7,916 nucleotides of DNA from the NCBI GenBank assembly GCA_002399265.1, contig DHDG01000069.1:60556-68471 (forward strand). Reading direction: 5' to 3'. Below the pieces are notes generated by a model, which had not been told where the DNA came from, did not search any database, and saw only the letters and a program-made list of their open reading frames with translations. Each line of letters starts with the position of its first letter. Within the stretch, counting starts at the first letter, position 1. Positions 1 to 6,846 of this stretch are shown one piece after another. A program made the position numbers and the translations under genes. This DNA is from Firmicutes bacterium UBA4882. Lineage in GTDB: Bacteria > Bacillota > UBA4882.

Positions 1-1733
1 CCCGTTCCAGCCCCGGTTCCGGCTCCGGCTGGCGCGGCGATCTCATCCAATGCCAAGGTACCACCAGGATTCATAATATTGTCCGGATCAAAATGCTTTT
101 TCAGCGCCCTCAGGACAGCTAGCTGGTTGGAGCCAACTGAATTCTCATACCAGGGTGCTAGCATTTTTCCGATCCCATGATGGTGGCTAAGCGCTGCTCC
201 AGCTTTGTTGATATGATCGATAATCCCGCTCTGATACTCTACAAATTCCTCAATCGAATCCATCTTGGCAATGAAGATGAAATACAAGTTGGTGCCCTGC
301 GGGTAGAAATGTGAAGAATGCGACATAATGATTGTGTCAGGGCGCCGATGGCAATACTCCTTGACAAAATGCCACGTTTCTTCAATCTGATCCCACGACA
401 CCGCACATTCGAGTGTATCGATCAGAATGCCATAATCCTGCAAATCCTCACGCAGATACGGGTCTTCAAAACGCCCATGTTCCCAGGCTTTTGTGACGTA
501 GCCCGTCGCGTACATCGCCCCATACTTGCGGGCGACTTTTTTGATCATGTGCTTGACATGGCTGGTGAAGCCGCGTTCCCCATCCGCTGTTCCGAGGAGC
601 AGGCAGCGCTCGCCAGCCTTATAGCCACGCAGGCGCATTGCCGTATCGATTGCTGTCCCTTCTACGCCATAGAGTTTGAGCGCCACATCGGTTTCTTCCG
701 GATCAGACAGACGAAACACTGACGGCCTGCCGAATTCAAGCTGCATCATTTCGCGCGTCGCTTCTATGGCACTGTGCCAATCTTTGAAAATGAAGCTGAA
801 TCTTTTGGTGTTCTGCGGCATATACCGGCAGATGCGCAAAGTGGCTGACACCAAGATTCCATAAGCCCCTTCCGACCCAATCATAATCTGATCAATGTCC
901 GGACCGATGGCTTTGGCAGGGTATTCGCGCGTGGCGATTTCACCGACTGGTGTGATGTATTCCTGACAGACTACGATATGTTCGATCTTACCATAATAGG
1001 TGGAGTTTTGGCCGCAACCGCGCGTGACTACCCACCCGCCGACGGTGGAAGATTCGATCGACTGCGGGAAATAGCCGCTCGTGTAGCGTAGTTTGGTCCC
1101 AAAACGCTCAGGAGCCTCATTGAGAGCCTTTTCAAGGGCTGGCCCGAAAATGCCTGGCTCAACGGTGACGGTCTGGTTGACCGGGTTCAGTTTTAAGACA
1201 CGGTTCATGTGGGCCCGCACATCCAATGAGATTCCGCCCCGCGTACATTCCACTCCGCGCATGACGGTTGAGCCGCCGCCATAGACGGTGATGGGAATTT
1301 TTTCGGCGCTGCAGTACTTCACCAGCGCCTGGACATCTTGCTTGTCTCTGGGCAGCACCACTGCATCCGGCAGGTTTTCAATAACTTTTTTGCGGAGTCG
1401 GATCAGATCCACCATGGTCTTGCCATAAGCGACTTCCAGCCGCGCAAAACCGTCAATTTTGACGTTTTCGTCACCGACAATCCCACTTAATGCGTCAATC
1501 TGCTGCGGCGTCAGCCGGGAAGGCACGTCGATATCGACAGTTTCCTCGCCGAGCTCCCTTTTTTGCGCAAAATCGGCTTCGGTCATGTGGAAGGTATCCA
1601 TCATCAGGCGTACCAAACGTTTATTAGGATGTTTGAACCGGTCCAGCGCACCCCACTTCAAAATTGCGCGATAGGACTTTTCGTTTGGAATTCTCTCGTA
1701 CCAATCCGGCTGGAACCATTTGTTTTTAGCCAT
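1..1733 (-). CDS. AGPS-like FAD-binding oxidase (VAO family), 3' end cut by window edge
   Basis: The minus-strand reading frame is open from the start at 1733 to the window edge, giving 577 codons and no stop. It encodes a VAO/PCMH-type flavoprotein. The FAD-binding half lies at about residues 122-305, with VLPRD at 126-130, the pyrophosphate-binding YGGGST at 151-156, and IGSEGAYGI at 285-293. The C-terminal half carries SHFYPQGTNLYF near 474-485, a triple histidine HHHGIGK at 517-523 and the family end motif DPDNIMNPG at 549-557. The histidine triplet and the SHxY..G..LYF stretch are characteristic of alkyl-dihydroxyacetonephosphate synthase rather than plain GlcD-type oxidases. ATG at 1733 is chosen because AAAGGGGG ends 6 bases upstream; in-frame ATGs at 1739 and 1751 are too close to or inside that site. 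It follows the DUF1667 gene by 32 bp and should be co-transcribed. After the conserved end the protein continues into an Ala/Gly/Thr tail. True substrate unknown: an alkyl-DHAP, a 2-hydroxyacid or a glycerol-phosphate derivative are all possible. Confidence 0.9.
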   Translation of the reverse strand, partial: MAKNKWFQPDWYERIPNEKSYRAILKWGALDRFKHPNKRLVRLMMDTFHMTEADFAQKRELGEETVDIDVPSRLTPQQIDALSGIVGDENVKIDGFARLEVAYGKTMVDLIRLRKKVIENLPDAVVLPRDKQDVQALVKYCSAEKIPITVYGGGSTVMRGVECTRGGISLDVRAHMNRVLKLNPVNQTVTVEPGIFGPALEKALNEAPERFGTKLRYTSGYFPQSIESSTVGGWVVTRGCGQNSTYYGKIEHIVVCQEYITPVGEIATREYPAKAIGPDIDQIMIGSEGAYGILVSATLRICRYMPQNTKRFSFIFKDWHSAIEATREMMQLEFGRPSVFRLSDPEETDVALKLYGVEGTAIDTAMRLRGYKAGERCLLLGTADGERGFTSHVKHMIKKVARKYGAMYATGYVTKAWEHGRFEDPYLREDLQDYGILIDTLECAVSWDQIEETWHFVKEYCHRRPDTIIMSHSSHFYPQGTNLYFIFIAKMDSIEEFVEYQSGIIDHINKAGAALSHHHGIGKMLAPWYENSVGSNQLAVLRALKKHFDPDNIMNPGGTLALDEIAAPAGAGTGAGT

Positions 1734-1765
1734 CAGCATCCCCCTTTCCATGATTAGGCCGTAGC

Positions 1766-2155
1766 TTAGTTTGTTGTGTCCGGTGTGATCATATCTGAGG
1801 TTGCCAGCAAGGCAACTCCCGTCCCAGCAAGGTCTGCGATCATTACTTCTCCAGGGTGCAGCCTTTTCTTAGCCCGATAGCTGTTCAGCTCCTGCATCGC
1901 CCGGAAGACATCCCGCAGCGGAATATCACCATCCGTGCGCACTGATACCAGTGGACAATCACTAAAGACGGTAGCCACAGTGGTGGTCAGCGTCCGCGAA
2001 GGGTTAGTCAGCTCTTTGATGGCGTAGGCGCGGCCACGCGGACACTTGTTGCCGGTGATCTCGTAGCTCGGTACCGTACCAAGTTTTTCCGCCCGCAGGG
2101 TACATCCTTGCGGACACTGAATACAGACGATTTGTCGCGCGTCAGCCATTGTCAT
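1766..2155 (-). CDS. DUF1667 family four-cysteine protein
   Basis: This small protein (129 residues from the chosen start) has the DUF1667 pattern: CIQCPQGC near the N-terminus (Cys11, 14, 18), then NKCPRG (Cys38), then a basic P-S-R-T-L-T-T-T-V segment typical of the family. The four cysteines probably bind a metal or Fe-S cluster, which is inference from their spacing. Family members usually sit directly beside GlpA-like and NAD(P)/FAD oxidoreductases, as here, so an electron-transfer subunit or assembly partner is likely. The frame could open at GTG 2167, but that codon lies inside the Shine-Dalgarno sequence GGGAGGTGA; ATG at 2155 is 8 bases after it and is preferred, with ATG 2149 as a lesser option. 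The start overlaps the end of the upstream oxidoreductase by 14 bp, implying translational coupling. Confidence 0.88.
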   Translation of the reverse strand: MTMADARQIVCIQCPQGCTLRAEKLGTVPSYEITGNKCPRGRAYAIKELTNPSRTLTTTVATVFSDCPLVSVRTDGDIPLRDVFRAMQELNSYRAKKRLHPGEVMIADLAGTGVALLATSDMITPDTTN

Positions 2156-3536
2156 TGGCGGAGTCACCTCCCTCCGACACCGACACCAGTTCTGCCTTAA
2201 TGAGTCTGCTTTGCCCAGGCAGGTCGTTCCAATCTGGCGAACAGATATGGTTCAAATCAGCTAAATTAAGGGTGATACGTTCCATTTCCGGAGGCCGTAC
2301 TACCGCATAGCGTCGTTCCTCCAACAGCGTTTTGCCCGCACTAATCCGTAGGAGCGCTGAGTTTGCTCGAACCCGGCTGCGGAAATAAAAGGCGGCGCAA
2401 TTGTCGGCACCATCGTCGGCACCAACGTGGTGTGCCAGATCGAGACGCTGTGGAACTATGTAATGCATGTTCCCGGCGGCCTGTATGTTAATAAGGCGCC
2501 GGGCACTCACCGTGCGGCGTTCTGAAAGTAAGCCTCGCTGTTGCTGTACATTCGCGTAGGCAGCCGCTGCCTTTCCGGCGGTCTGTCCGCTCTCGCTGAC
2601 ATAATCAACAAGATCATTGACATGTACGGCGTTACCGCAGGCGAACAAGCCGTCCAGAGAGGTCATCATATTTTGATCAACAATCGGGCCGCCTGTTTTG
2701 CGATCCATCTCAACCCCCAACGGCTCAATAATTTCATTTTCCGGAATCAACCCCACTGACAAAATCAGGGCATCGCATGGCACCGTACGTTCGGTTCCTG
2801 TGATGGGTTGACCAGATTGATCAACCTTACCAATCACGACTGACTCTACTCGGCGTTTGCCGTGTACTGCGAGGACAGTCGCAGACAAGTGCAGTGGAAT
2901 TTCGAAGTCTGTCAGACATTGCTGGATGTTGCGCGTTAGCCCCGAGGGTTCTGGCTTAATTTCATAGACACCTTCCACTTCCGCCCCTTCCAGCGTCAGG
3001 CGTCTGGCCATAATCAAACCGATGTCTCCTGAACCGAGGATGACGCAACGGCGGGTTGGCAAAAAGCCCTGAATATTCACGATATATTGCGCCGTCCCGG
3101 CTGTCAAAATGCCAGCTGGGCGATCCCCATGAATAAAGACCTGTCGAGCGGTTCGCTCACGGCATCCGGTGGCAGCGACAACTGCGCGCGCTTCTAAGAT
3201 AAAAATGCTGTCAGCGCTATTTTGCATCTGCAGCAGAAACTTTCCATCCGTTTGATTCTTGGTTATCCCGAGCAGATAAGTCTCACTGATCACCGGAATG
3301 CCTCGCTCAGAAACCATCTGATGATAGCGATAGGCATATTCCGGACCTGACAGGCGTTCACCAAAACGAATCAGCCCGAAACCATCATGAATGCATTGTT
3401 TAAGCACGCCGCCCGGTTTTTTTTCACGCTCAATGATGCAGACGTCCGCTCCGGAATCGCAGGCCGCAATTGCAGCAGCCAAACCGGCGGGACCGGCACC
3501 AATGACCACGACATCCCATTGTTTTTTAACCGGCAT
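2142..3536 (-). CDS. NAD(P)/FAD-dependent oxidoreductase (GlpB-position subunit)
   Basis: A 464-residue two-dinucleotide-fold flavoprotein. The FAD site GAGPAG is at residues 13-18, followed by GGVLKQCIHDGFG at 42-54 with Cys48 in the conserved position of this subgroup. ATGCRER is at 122-128, a second nucleotide-binding GSGDIG is at 168-173 (probable NAD(P)H site), and FACGNAV at 298-304 is the second FAD contact. Beyond about residue 335 a C-terminal extension of some 130 residues includes Cys380 and Cys432 and has no fold I can name. Family members occur beside GlpA-like dehydrogenases and DUF1667 proteins and are often annotated as NADH oxidase or glycerol-3-phosphate dehydrogenase subunit. 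The ATG overlaps the last 11 bases of the GlpA-like gene (ATGCCGGTTAA) and is preceded by AGGAAG at 7 bases. It probably passes electrons between NAD(P)H and the GlpA-like subunit; the direction is not visible from sequence. Confidence 0.9.
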   Translation of the reverse strand: MPVKKQWDVVVIGAGPAGLAAAIAACDSGADVCIIEREKKPGGVLKQCIHDGFGLIRFGERLSGPEYAYRYHQMVSERGIPVISETYLLGITKNQTDGKFLLQMQNSADSIFILEARAVVAATGCRERTARQVFIHGDRPAGILTAGTAQYIVNIQGFLPTRRCVILGSGDIGLIMARRLTLEGAEVEGVYEIKPEPSGLTRNIQQCLTDFEIPLHLSATVLAVHGKRRVESVVIGKVDQSGQPITGTERTVPCDALILSVGLIPENEIIEPLGVEMDRKTGGPIVDQNMMTSLDGLFACGNAVHVNDLVDYVSESGQTAGKAAAAYANVQQQRGLLSERRTVSARRLINIQAAGNMHYIVPQRLDLAHHVGADDGADNCAAFYFRSRVRANSALLRISAGKTLLEERRYAVVRPPEMERITLNLADLNHICSPDWNDLPGQSRLIKAELVSVSEGGDSANDNG

Positions 3537-5328
3537 TGTAATCTTCCTGCCTTCGCGAATTATTGGCCGCGCTTAGCGCAAGCGCTGCACTGCCTGCGCC
3601 TTCCGAAGCGCAATCCACAGCGGCATTCTTGGTGGGCTGCAGCGCTATTTCAGAGTGACCTCCGCTTTTGCAAATCTCAGCAATATTGATCTGCTGCTCC
3701 CGCGCCATGATTTCGAGCAGCAGCGGCGTGCAAAAGCCGCCCTGACATCTGCCCATTCCTGCGCGCGCCCGCCGCTTGATACCGTCCAACGATTGCACTG
3801 GTACCAGCGAATGGATGGTATTGAGAATTTCCCCTTCCGAGATACATTCGCAGCGACAGATAATCCGCCCATACGACGGGTTACGGCGGATCAACGCGGC
3901 GCGTTCCTCAAGCGACATACCGCGGAGGTCAGGCGGTGCCTTGCGGCAGGGATCGAACGCCGCATTAGGCTGGATCGCGCGCCCCGCTACTGCAGCTAAT
4001 GCTTTGACAGCCAAAAGCGCCACATCCTGAGCGATTGCCGGCGAAGAAGCCAACCCCGGCGATTGGATGCCGGCGGCATGGACTAAGTTGGCGACATAAT
4101 CAGATGTTTTGATGACGAAATCTTCTTCAAAGGTGCAAGCGCGGACTCCGGAAAAGTAGGTGATGATGTCGGAGCGCTTCAGACTCTTGTTAAGCTTTAA
4201 ATGATGATCAAACACAAACTCCAGCGCAGACGCGTTAGTCGAATAATCCTCTCGTTCCGGGACTTCAACAGCAGTCGGACCGAGCAGTAGATTGCCATCA
4301 ATGGTCGGAACCAAGCCTCCGCCTTTGGTATGCGAATGGCTGGCAAAACGGGGCTGTGACAAAATCGTGCGCTGCGTGTGTCCGACTTTGCGATCGAGGA
4401 TGGCGGCCGTCCCTTTGCGGCCATGGATGGTAAAAAAGCGATCATTAGCATAACCGGCCACTACGTCAGACCAGACGCCGGCCGCGTTGATCACCACGCC
4501 TGCCTGGATCAATCCGCGATTGGTACAGACATGGGTAATACGGTTGTGCTCCATTTGGAAACCAGTGACTACCGTATTAAGCAAGACAGTTGCGCCATTC
4601 TGAACGGCGTTCTCTCCGAAGGCCACGGTCAACTGATAGGGCGAGACAATGCCTGAGTCCGGCAGAAATACGCCGCCATGCTGATCCGCCGTAATGTTCG
4701 GTTCCATTTTGAAGACGCGCTGGCGGTTCCAAAACTCCACCCCGCAGACTTCATTCTGTTTGATGCGCTGCCAAATAGCCGGTAGAAATGCGCGCTGCCA
4801 GGGATTCGAAAACAACATCAGCATACCCGGCCATTCCAGGGAAACGCCCAGTTCGCGGGCAGTTTGCGCGAACATCTTGTTGCCGCGCTGGTTGTAATGC
4901 GCTTTTTTTGAGCCGGGCGTCACTGCGAAAGGCGGATGCACCATGCCGTCATTGCGACTGGAAGTCTGCATCGCAAGATCATTTTCTTTTTCCAGCAATG
5001 CCACAGTAATGTCCCAGCGCGTTAACTCTCGGGCAATGGCGGAGCCAATTACGCCTCCTCCAATGACAACCGCGTCAAAATATGTATCTGGATCGATGGG
5101 GTTTTGGGGTTCCGGCATGGAGGGTTTAAAGGGCACGACGCCCTCAACAGTAAGATCGTTGACGACCGCCTCATAACCCTTGCCAGCCGCTGCATACCCG
5201 GCCTCCATATATTGTTCCCAGGACGAAACATGGCCGGTCAGTGCAACGGAGTTGCGCCACTCATTGGCGTCAACATTGAGATTCTTGCGCATTAGTGCAG
5301 ATCGCACCGCTGCCAATCCTTCAGCCAT
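3526..5328 (-). CDS. GlpA-like FAD dehydrogenase with N-terminal BON-like and C-terminal BFD-like [2Fe-2S] domains
   Basis: First gene of the operon, 600 residues from the chosen start. Residues about 3-65 resemble a BON domain: a V-A-L-T-G-H-V-x-S core, then an alanine-rich helix and V-V-N-D-L-T-V at the end. Next is a DAO/GlpA-type FAD dehydrogenase, with GGGVIG at 90-95, LLEKE in the following strand, SSRNDGMVH at about 123-131 and the late HAAGIQSPGLASSPA at 417-431. From about 488 comes a BFD-like [2Fe-2S] domain: Cys491 and Cys493 in CRCE, then GMGRCQGGFC with Cys528 and Cys533. By family this would oxidise sn-glycerol-3-phosphate or a similar hydroxy substrate and pass electrons through the 2Fe-2S centre to a partner, probably the next gene product. 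ATG 5328 lies 9 bases after AGGAGGT; an upstream GTG at 5334 is only 3 bases away and is rejected. The C-terminal 60 residues or so are Ala/Ser-rich and poorly conserved. Substrate is uncertain. Confidence 0.9.
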   Translation of the reverse strand: MAEGLAAVRSALMRKNLNVDANEWRNSVALTGHVSSWEQYMEAGYAAAGKGYEAVVNDLTVEGVVPFKPSMPEPQNPIDPDTYFDAVVIGGGVIGSAIARELTRWDITVALLEKENDLAMQTSSRNDGMVHPPFAVTPGSKKAHYNQRGNKMFAQTARELGVSLEWPGMLMLFSNPWQRAFLPAIWQRIKQNEVCGVEFWNRQRVFKMEPNITADQHGGVFLPDSGIVSPYQLTVAFGENAVQNGATVLLNTVVTGFQMEHNRITHVCTNRGLIQAGVVINAAGVWSDVVAGYANDRFFTIHGRKGTAAILDRKVGHTQRTILSQPRFASHSHTKGGGLVPTIDGNLLLGPTAVEVPEREDYSTNASALEFVFDHHLKLNKSLKRSDIITYFSGVRACTFEEDFVIKTSDYVANLVHAAGIQSPGLASSPAIAQDVALLAVKALAAVAGRAIQPNAAFDPCRKAPPDLRGMSLEERAALIRRNPSYGRIICRCECISEGEILNTIHSLVPVQSLDGIKRRARAGMGRCQGGFCTPLLLEIMAREQQINIAEICKSGGHSEIALQPTKNAAVDCASEGAGSAALALSAANNSRRQEDYNAG

Positions 5329-5337
5329 ATCCACTTA

Positions 5338-5356
5338 ACCTCCTCCGGTTTGAGGT
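5338..5356 (-). promoter_or_regulatory. Strong ribosome binding site in a possible occluding hairpin
   Basis: The Shine-Dalgarno AGGAGGT (5338-5344 on the minus strand) decides the ATG 5328 start of the GlpA-like gene. Just upstream, ACCTC (5352-5356) can pair with GAGGT (5338-5342), leaving a 9-base loop. The stem is only 5 bp, so it may have little effect. Confidence 0.45.
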
Positions 5357-5376
5357 GAAATGACCGCATATCCGAT

Positions 5377-5386
5377 TGTCCGGACA
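5377..5386. promoter_or_regulatory. Candidate operator palindrome TGTCCGGACA
   Basis: A perfect 10-bp palindrome lies about 12 bases downstream of the -10 box of the operon promoter, so it covers roughly +5 to +14 of the predicted transcript. That is a good place for a repressor to bind. The regulator is not in the window and the motif matches no operator I can name. Chance remains possible for so short a site. Confidence 0.4.
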
Positions 5387-5397
5387 TTTATATTTAC

Positions 5398-5427
5398 ATT
5401 TTATGCTTCCCCCACCAAATAAGTCAA
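5398..5427 (-). promoter_or_regulatory. Sigma-A type promoter of the GlpA-like operon
   Basis: On the minus strand TTGACT (5422-5427) and TAAAAT (5398-5403) are separated by 18 bp, each one mismatch from the housekeeping consensus. Transcription should begin near 5390, leaving a leader of about 60 bases before ATG 5328. No other promoter is needed for the overlapping genes downstream. Confidence 0.65.
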
Positions 5428-5451
5428 GTCTTCACAGATTAAAGATCGATT

Positions 5452-5474
5452 GGAGACAGACTTCGCCTGTCCCC
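5452..5474. terminator. Imperfect hairpin between kinase gene and operon promoter
   Basis: GGAGACAG (5452-5459) pairs with CTGTCCCC (5467-5474) with one G-U wobble. The pairing can extend inward by about 2 bp, leaving a very small loop. It lies 18 bases after the stop of the kinase-like gene and 24 bases upstream of the -35 box of the next operon. The minus-strand tail (AATCGATCTTTAATC) is weakly T-rich; the plus-strand tail (ATTCTTTCTCTT) is better. It could end kinase transcription, but the GGGGACAG...CTGTCTCC form also recalls dispersed short palindromic repeats of bacterial genomes. Confidence 0.4.
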
Positions 5475-5492
5475 ATTCTTTCTCTTGCAGCT

Positions 5493-5948
5493 TCAAAACA
5501 CAGCTTTACAAATTTGGTCCGCAATTTCCGCAACAGATGCACCCGAACCGGTGTCGAAGCAGTAATCTGCCTTGACCGGTTCCCACGCCGTCACCTGGCG
5601 CTCCAGCATCGCCGCAAGGGGTTGTGGCAGATTGCCACCGGTACGGGTGGAGAATCTGGTCTTAATCGTGTCGAGATCCGCGACAAACTTGATGAATTTG
5701 ACGCCTTCGATATTCGTCAGATCCTTCACAAACTCGGTTTCCGTAATTACGTAGATCACATTTTTATCAGCGGAACCGGCTGCGGCCGCAATTTCCTCGC
5801 AGAATTTACCCCAGGCTTCTTCCCTGTTTTTCGAAAAACGCAAATAGTCCTTTCCGGAATAGACCTGGCAATTATCCTGCCTATTCTTGATCTCCTTGGC
5901 CACAGTTGATTTGCCAGTGCTACTCGGTCCTGCGAAAACTAGCAACAT
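5493..5948 (-). CDS. Small P-loop kinase-like ATPase of unknown substrate
   Basis: The 151-residue protein begins with a hydrophobic strand and Walker A GPSSTGKST at residues 7-15 (Lys13, Ser14). A second hydrophobic strand V-I-Y-V-I-T-E-T at 64-71 is in the position of a Walker B or sugar-kinase acid. The stretch KTRFSTRTGG at 96-105, with Arg98 and Arg102, looks like the lid of small-molecule kinases, and E-R-Q at 116-118 plus a closing F-D-T also fit gluconate/shikimate/adenylylsulfate-kinase-like or AAA_33 proteins. It is probably cytosolic. The start is preceded by AAAGGAG, about 12 bases away, a rather long spacing; no better start is visible. It is a single gene with its own leader, separated from the GlpA-like operon by a hairpin and that operon's promoter. 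The substrate cannot be told; a zeta-toxin-like role is conceivable but no antitoxin-like gene adjoins it. Confidence 0.75.
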   Translation of the reverse strand: MLLVFAGPSSTGKSTVAKEIKNRQDNCQVYSGKDYLRFSKNREEAWGKFCEEIAAAAGSADKNVIYVITETEFVKDLTNIEGVKFIKFVADLDTIKTRFSTRTGGNLPQPLAAMLERQVTAWEPVKADYCFDTGSGASVAEIADQICKAVF

Positions 5949-6150
5949 TTTGATTTTGAGCTCCTTTCATAAAAAAAGAACCGATCTGCAGAGGAATTAT
6001 TTAGATTTCTACAGAATCTGGTGCGTGATACTTCATAAATTTACCACACTTTTTCACTGAATGGTATCATTTTGTGGCGACGGCAGGCCAAAAGTAATTC
6101 AAACAGTGGTTCCGCAAGCCGCTAGTATTATAGCAGTGAATCGAATTATC
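5949..6150. other. Divergent intergenic region
   Basis: About 200 bases separate the kinase-like gene from the plus-strand pair. The stretch is AT-rich, with a run of seven A (T on the minus strand) near 5972-5978. TATTAT at 6126-6131 could be a -10 box for the plus-strand genes, but no matching -35 is evident. AGATT/AATCT at 6004-6018 forms only a weak 5-bp hairpin. I see no gene, riboswitch or convincing operator. Confidence 0.4.
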
Positions 6151-6164
6151 GGAGGAGGATGTCT

Positions 6165-6833
6165 ATGATGACACTTGCCCGACGCGGAAAACGAAAGAGG
6201 TTCACGATATTTTTAGTAAGTGCCGTCACTATCACCTTGATAATGGTTTGCACATACCAACCGCTGCATGCTGCTGCTAAGGAAAACAGAAGCCTCAAAA
6301 AGGCGTGTATTAGGGCGACGATTTATGCCATCGGACAGGAAATTGACCTATTTGAGCAGCGCCTCAAGGCCGTCAAAAGTAGATCTGATGATGTCGATGG
6401 CAATGGCGGAGGAAGTGATAGCAACAGTGACACCGCTGATAATAGTGCAAAGGTGTCCGAATACAAACAGCGCATTAAAGAACTGAAAGCCGAGCGTAGA
6501 AAGTATTGGTTTATGAAGGTCAGCAAATATACACTGCCTCAGAGCAAATCCGTTACTGTTGCTGTGACCCAACTGTATCATCCAGGCTCCATATTGGAAT
6601 TGGTCAACATCACTAGGTCGGGACCCTTCTATCATCTGGCGGGCATTAAGGACCATGATTATCAGGCACTAAAGGCTGGATCTATCTATACCATGACGAT
6701 TTATCTAGTGTATCAAAGGGATTATGCCCTGCCCCATATTGAGAACTACTACGTCTACGTGAGTGTAGCGCAATCCCTTAACGCAATAGCGGAGCAAGTA
6801 GGACCGCAAAAATCAAAGCCCCTGAACGGATGA
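6165..6833 (+). CDS. Exported protein of unknown function with split helical region
   Basis: I do not recognise the family. The 222-residue product starts with a very basic segment (RRGKRKR, residues 6-12), a hydrophobic core at about 13-30 and a likely signal-peptidase site after LHA at 34-36. Cys29 is not in a lipobox, so secretion or an N-terminal membrane anchor is more likely than a lipoprotein. Residues about 42-72 and 97-113 are charged helices with coiled-coil character, separated by a low-complexity Asp/Ser/Gly/Asn linker at 74-94. The remainder (about 118-205) is rich in Tyr, Val and Thr and looks like a beta-rich domain. ATG 6165 (or 6168) is chosen because GGAGGAGG at 6151-6158 directly abuts the upstream ATG at 6159 and is 6-9 bases from the later ones. 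It is followed 13 bases later by the Fe-S protein gene and probably shares its transcript. Confidence 0.8.
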   Translation: MMTLARRGKRKRFTIFLVSAVTITLIMVCTYQPLHAAAKENRSLKKACIRATIYAIGQEIDLFEQRLKAVKSRSDDVDGNGGGSDSNSDTADNSAKVSEYKQRIKELKAERRKYWFMKVSKYTLPQSKSVTVAVTQLYHPGSILELVNITRSGPFYHLAGIKDHDYQALKAGSIYTMTIYLVYQRDYALPHIENYYVYVSVAQSLNAIAEQVGPQKSKPLNG

Positions 6834-6846
6834 AAGGAGAATGGTG

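Noticed and set aside
318..722. Plus-strand open frame of 134 codons
   Set aside because: It is antisense to the AGPS-like oxidase, whose frame is open throughout with family motifs; the plus-strand product has no recognisable motif.
893..907. Second GTCCGGAC palindrome
   Set aside because: It lies inside the oxidase coding sequence, encoding Gly-Pro-Asp, so it is not supported as a further operator.
5376..5909. Plus-strand open frame of 177 codons
   Set aside because: It is antisense to the kinase-like gene, which has a clear Walker A motif and its own ribosome binding site, and it also runs over the operon promoter and hairpin.
5493..5948. Toxin-antitoxin module built on the P-loop gene
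   Set aside because: No small antitoxin-like frame adjoins the gene; the next gene upstream is divergent and encodes an exported protein.
6249..6251. Cys29 of the exported protein as a lipoprotein cysteine
   Set aside because: The preceding residues L-I-M-V do not form a lipobox with a small residue at -1, and a better signal-peptidase I site lies downstream.
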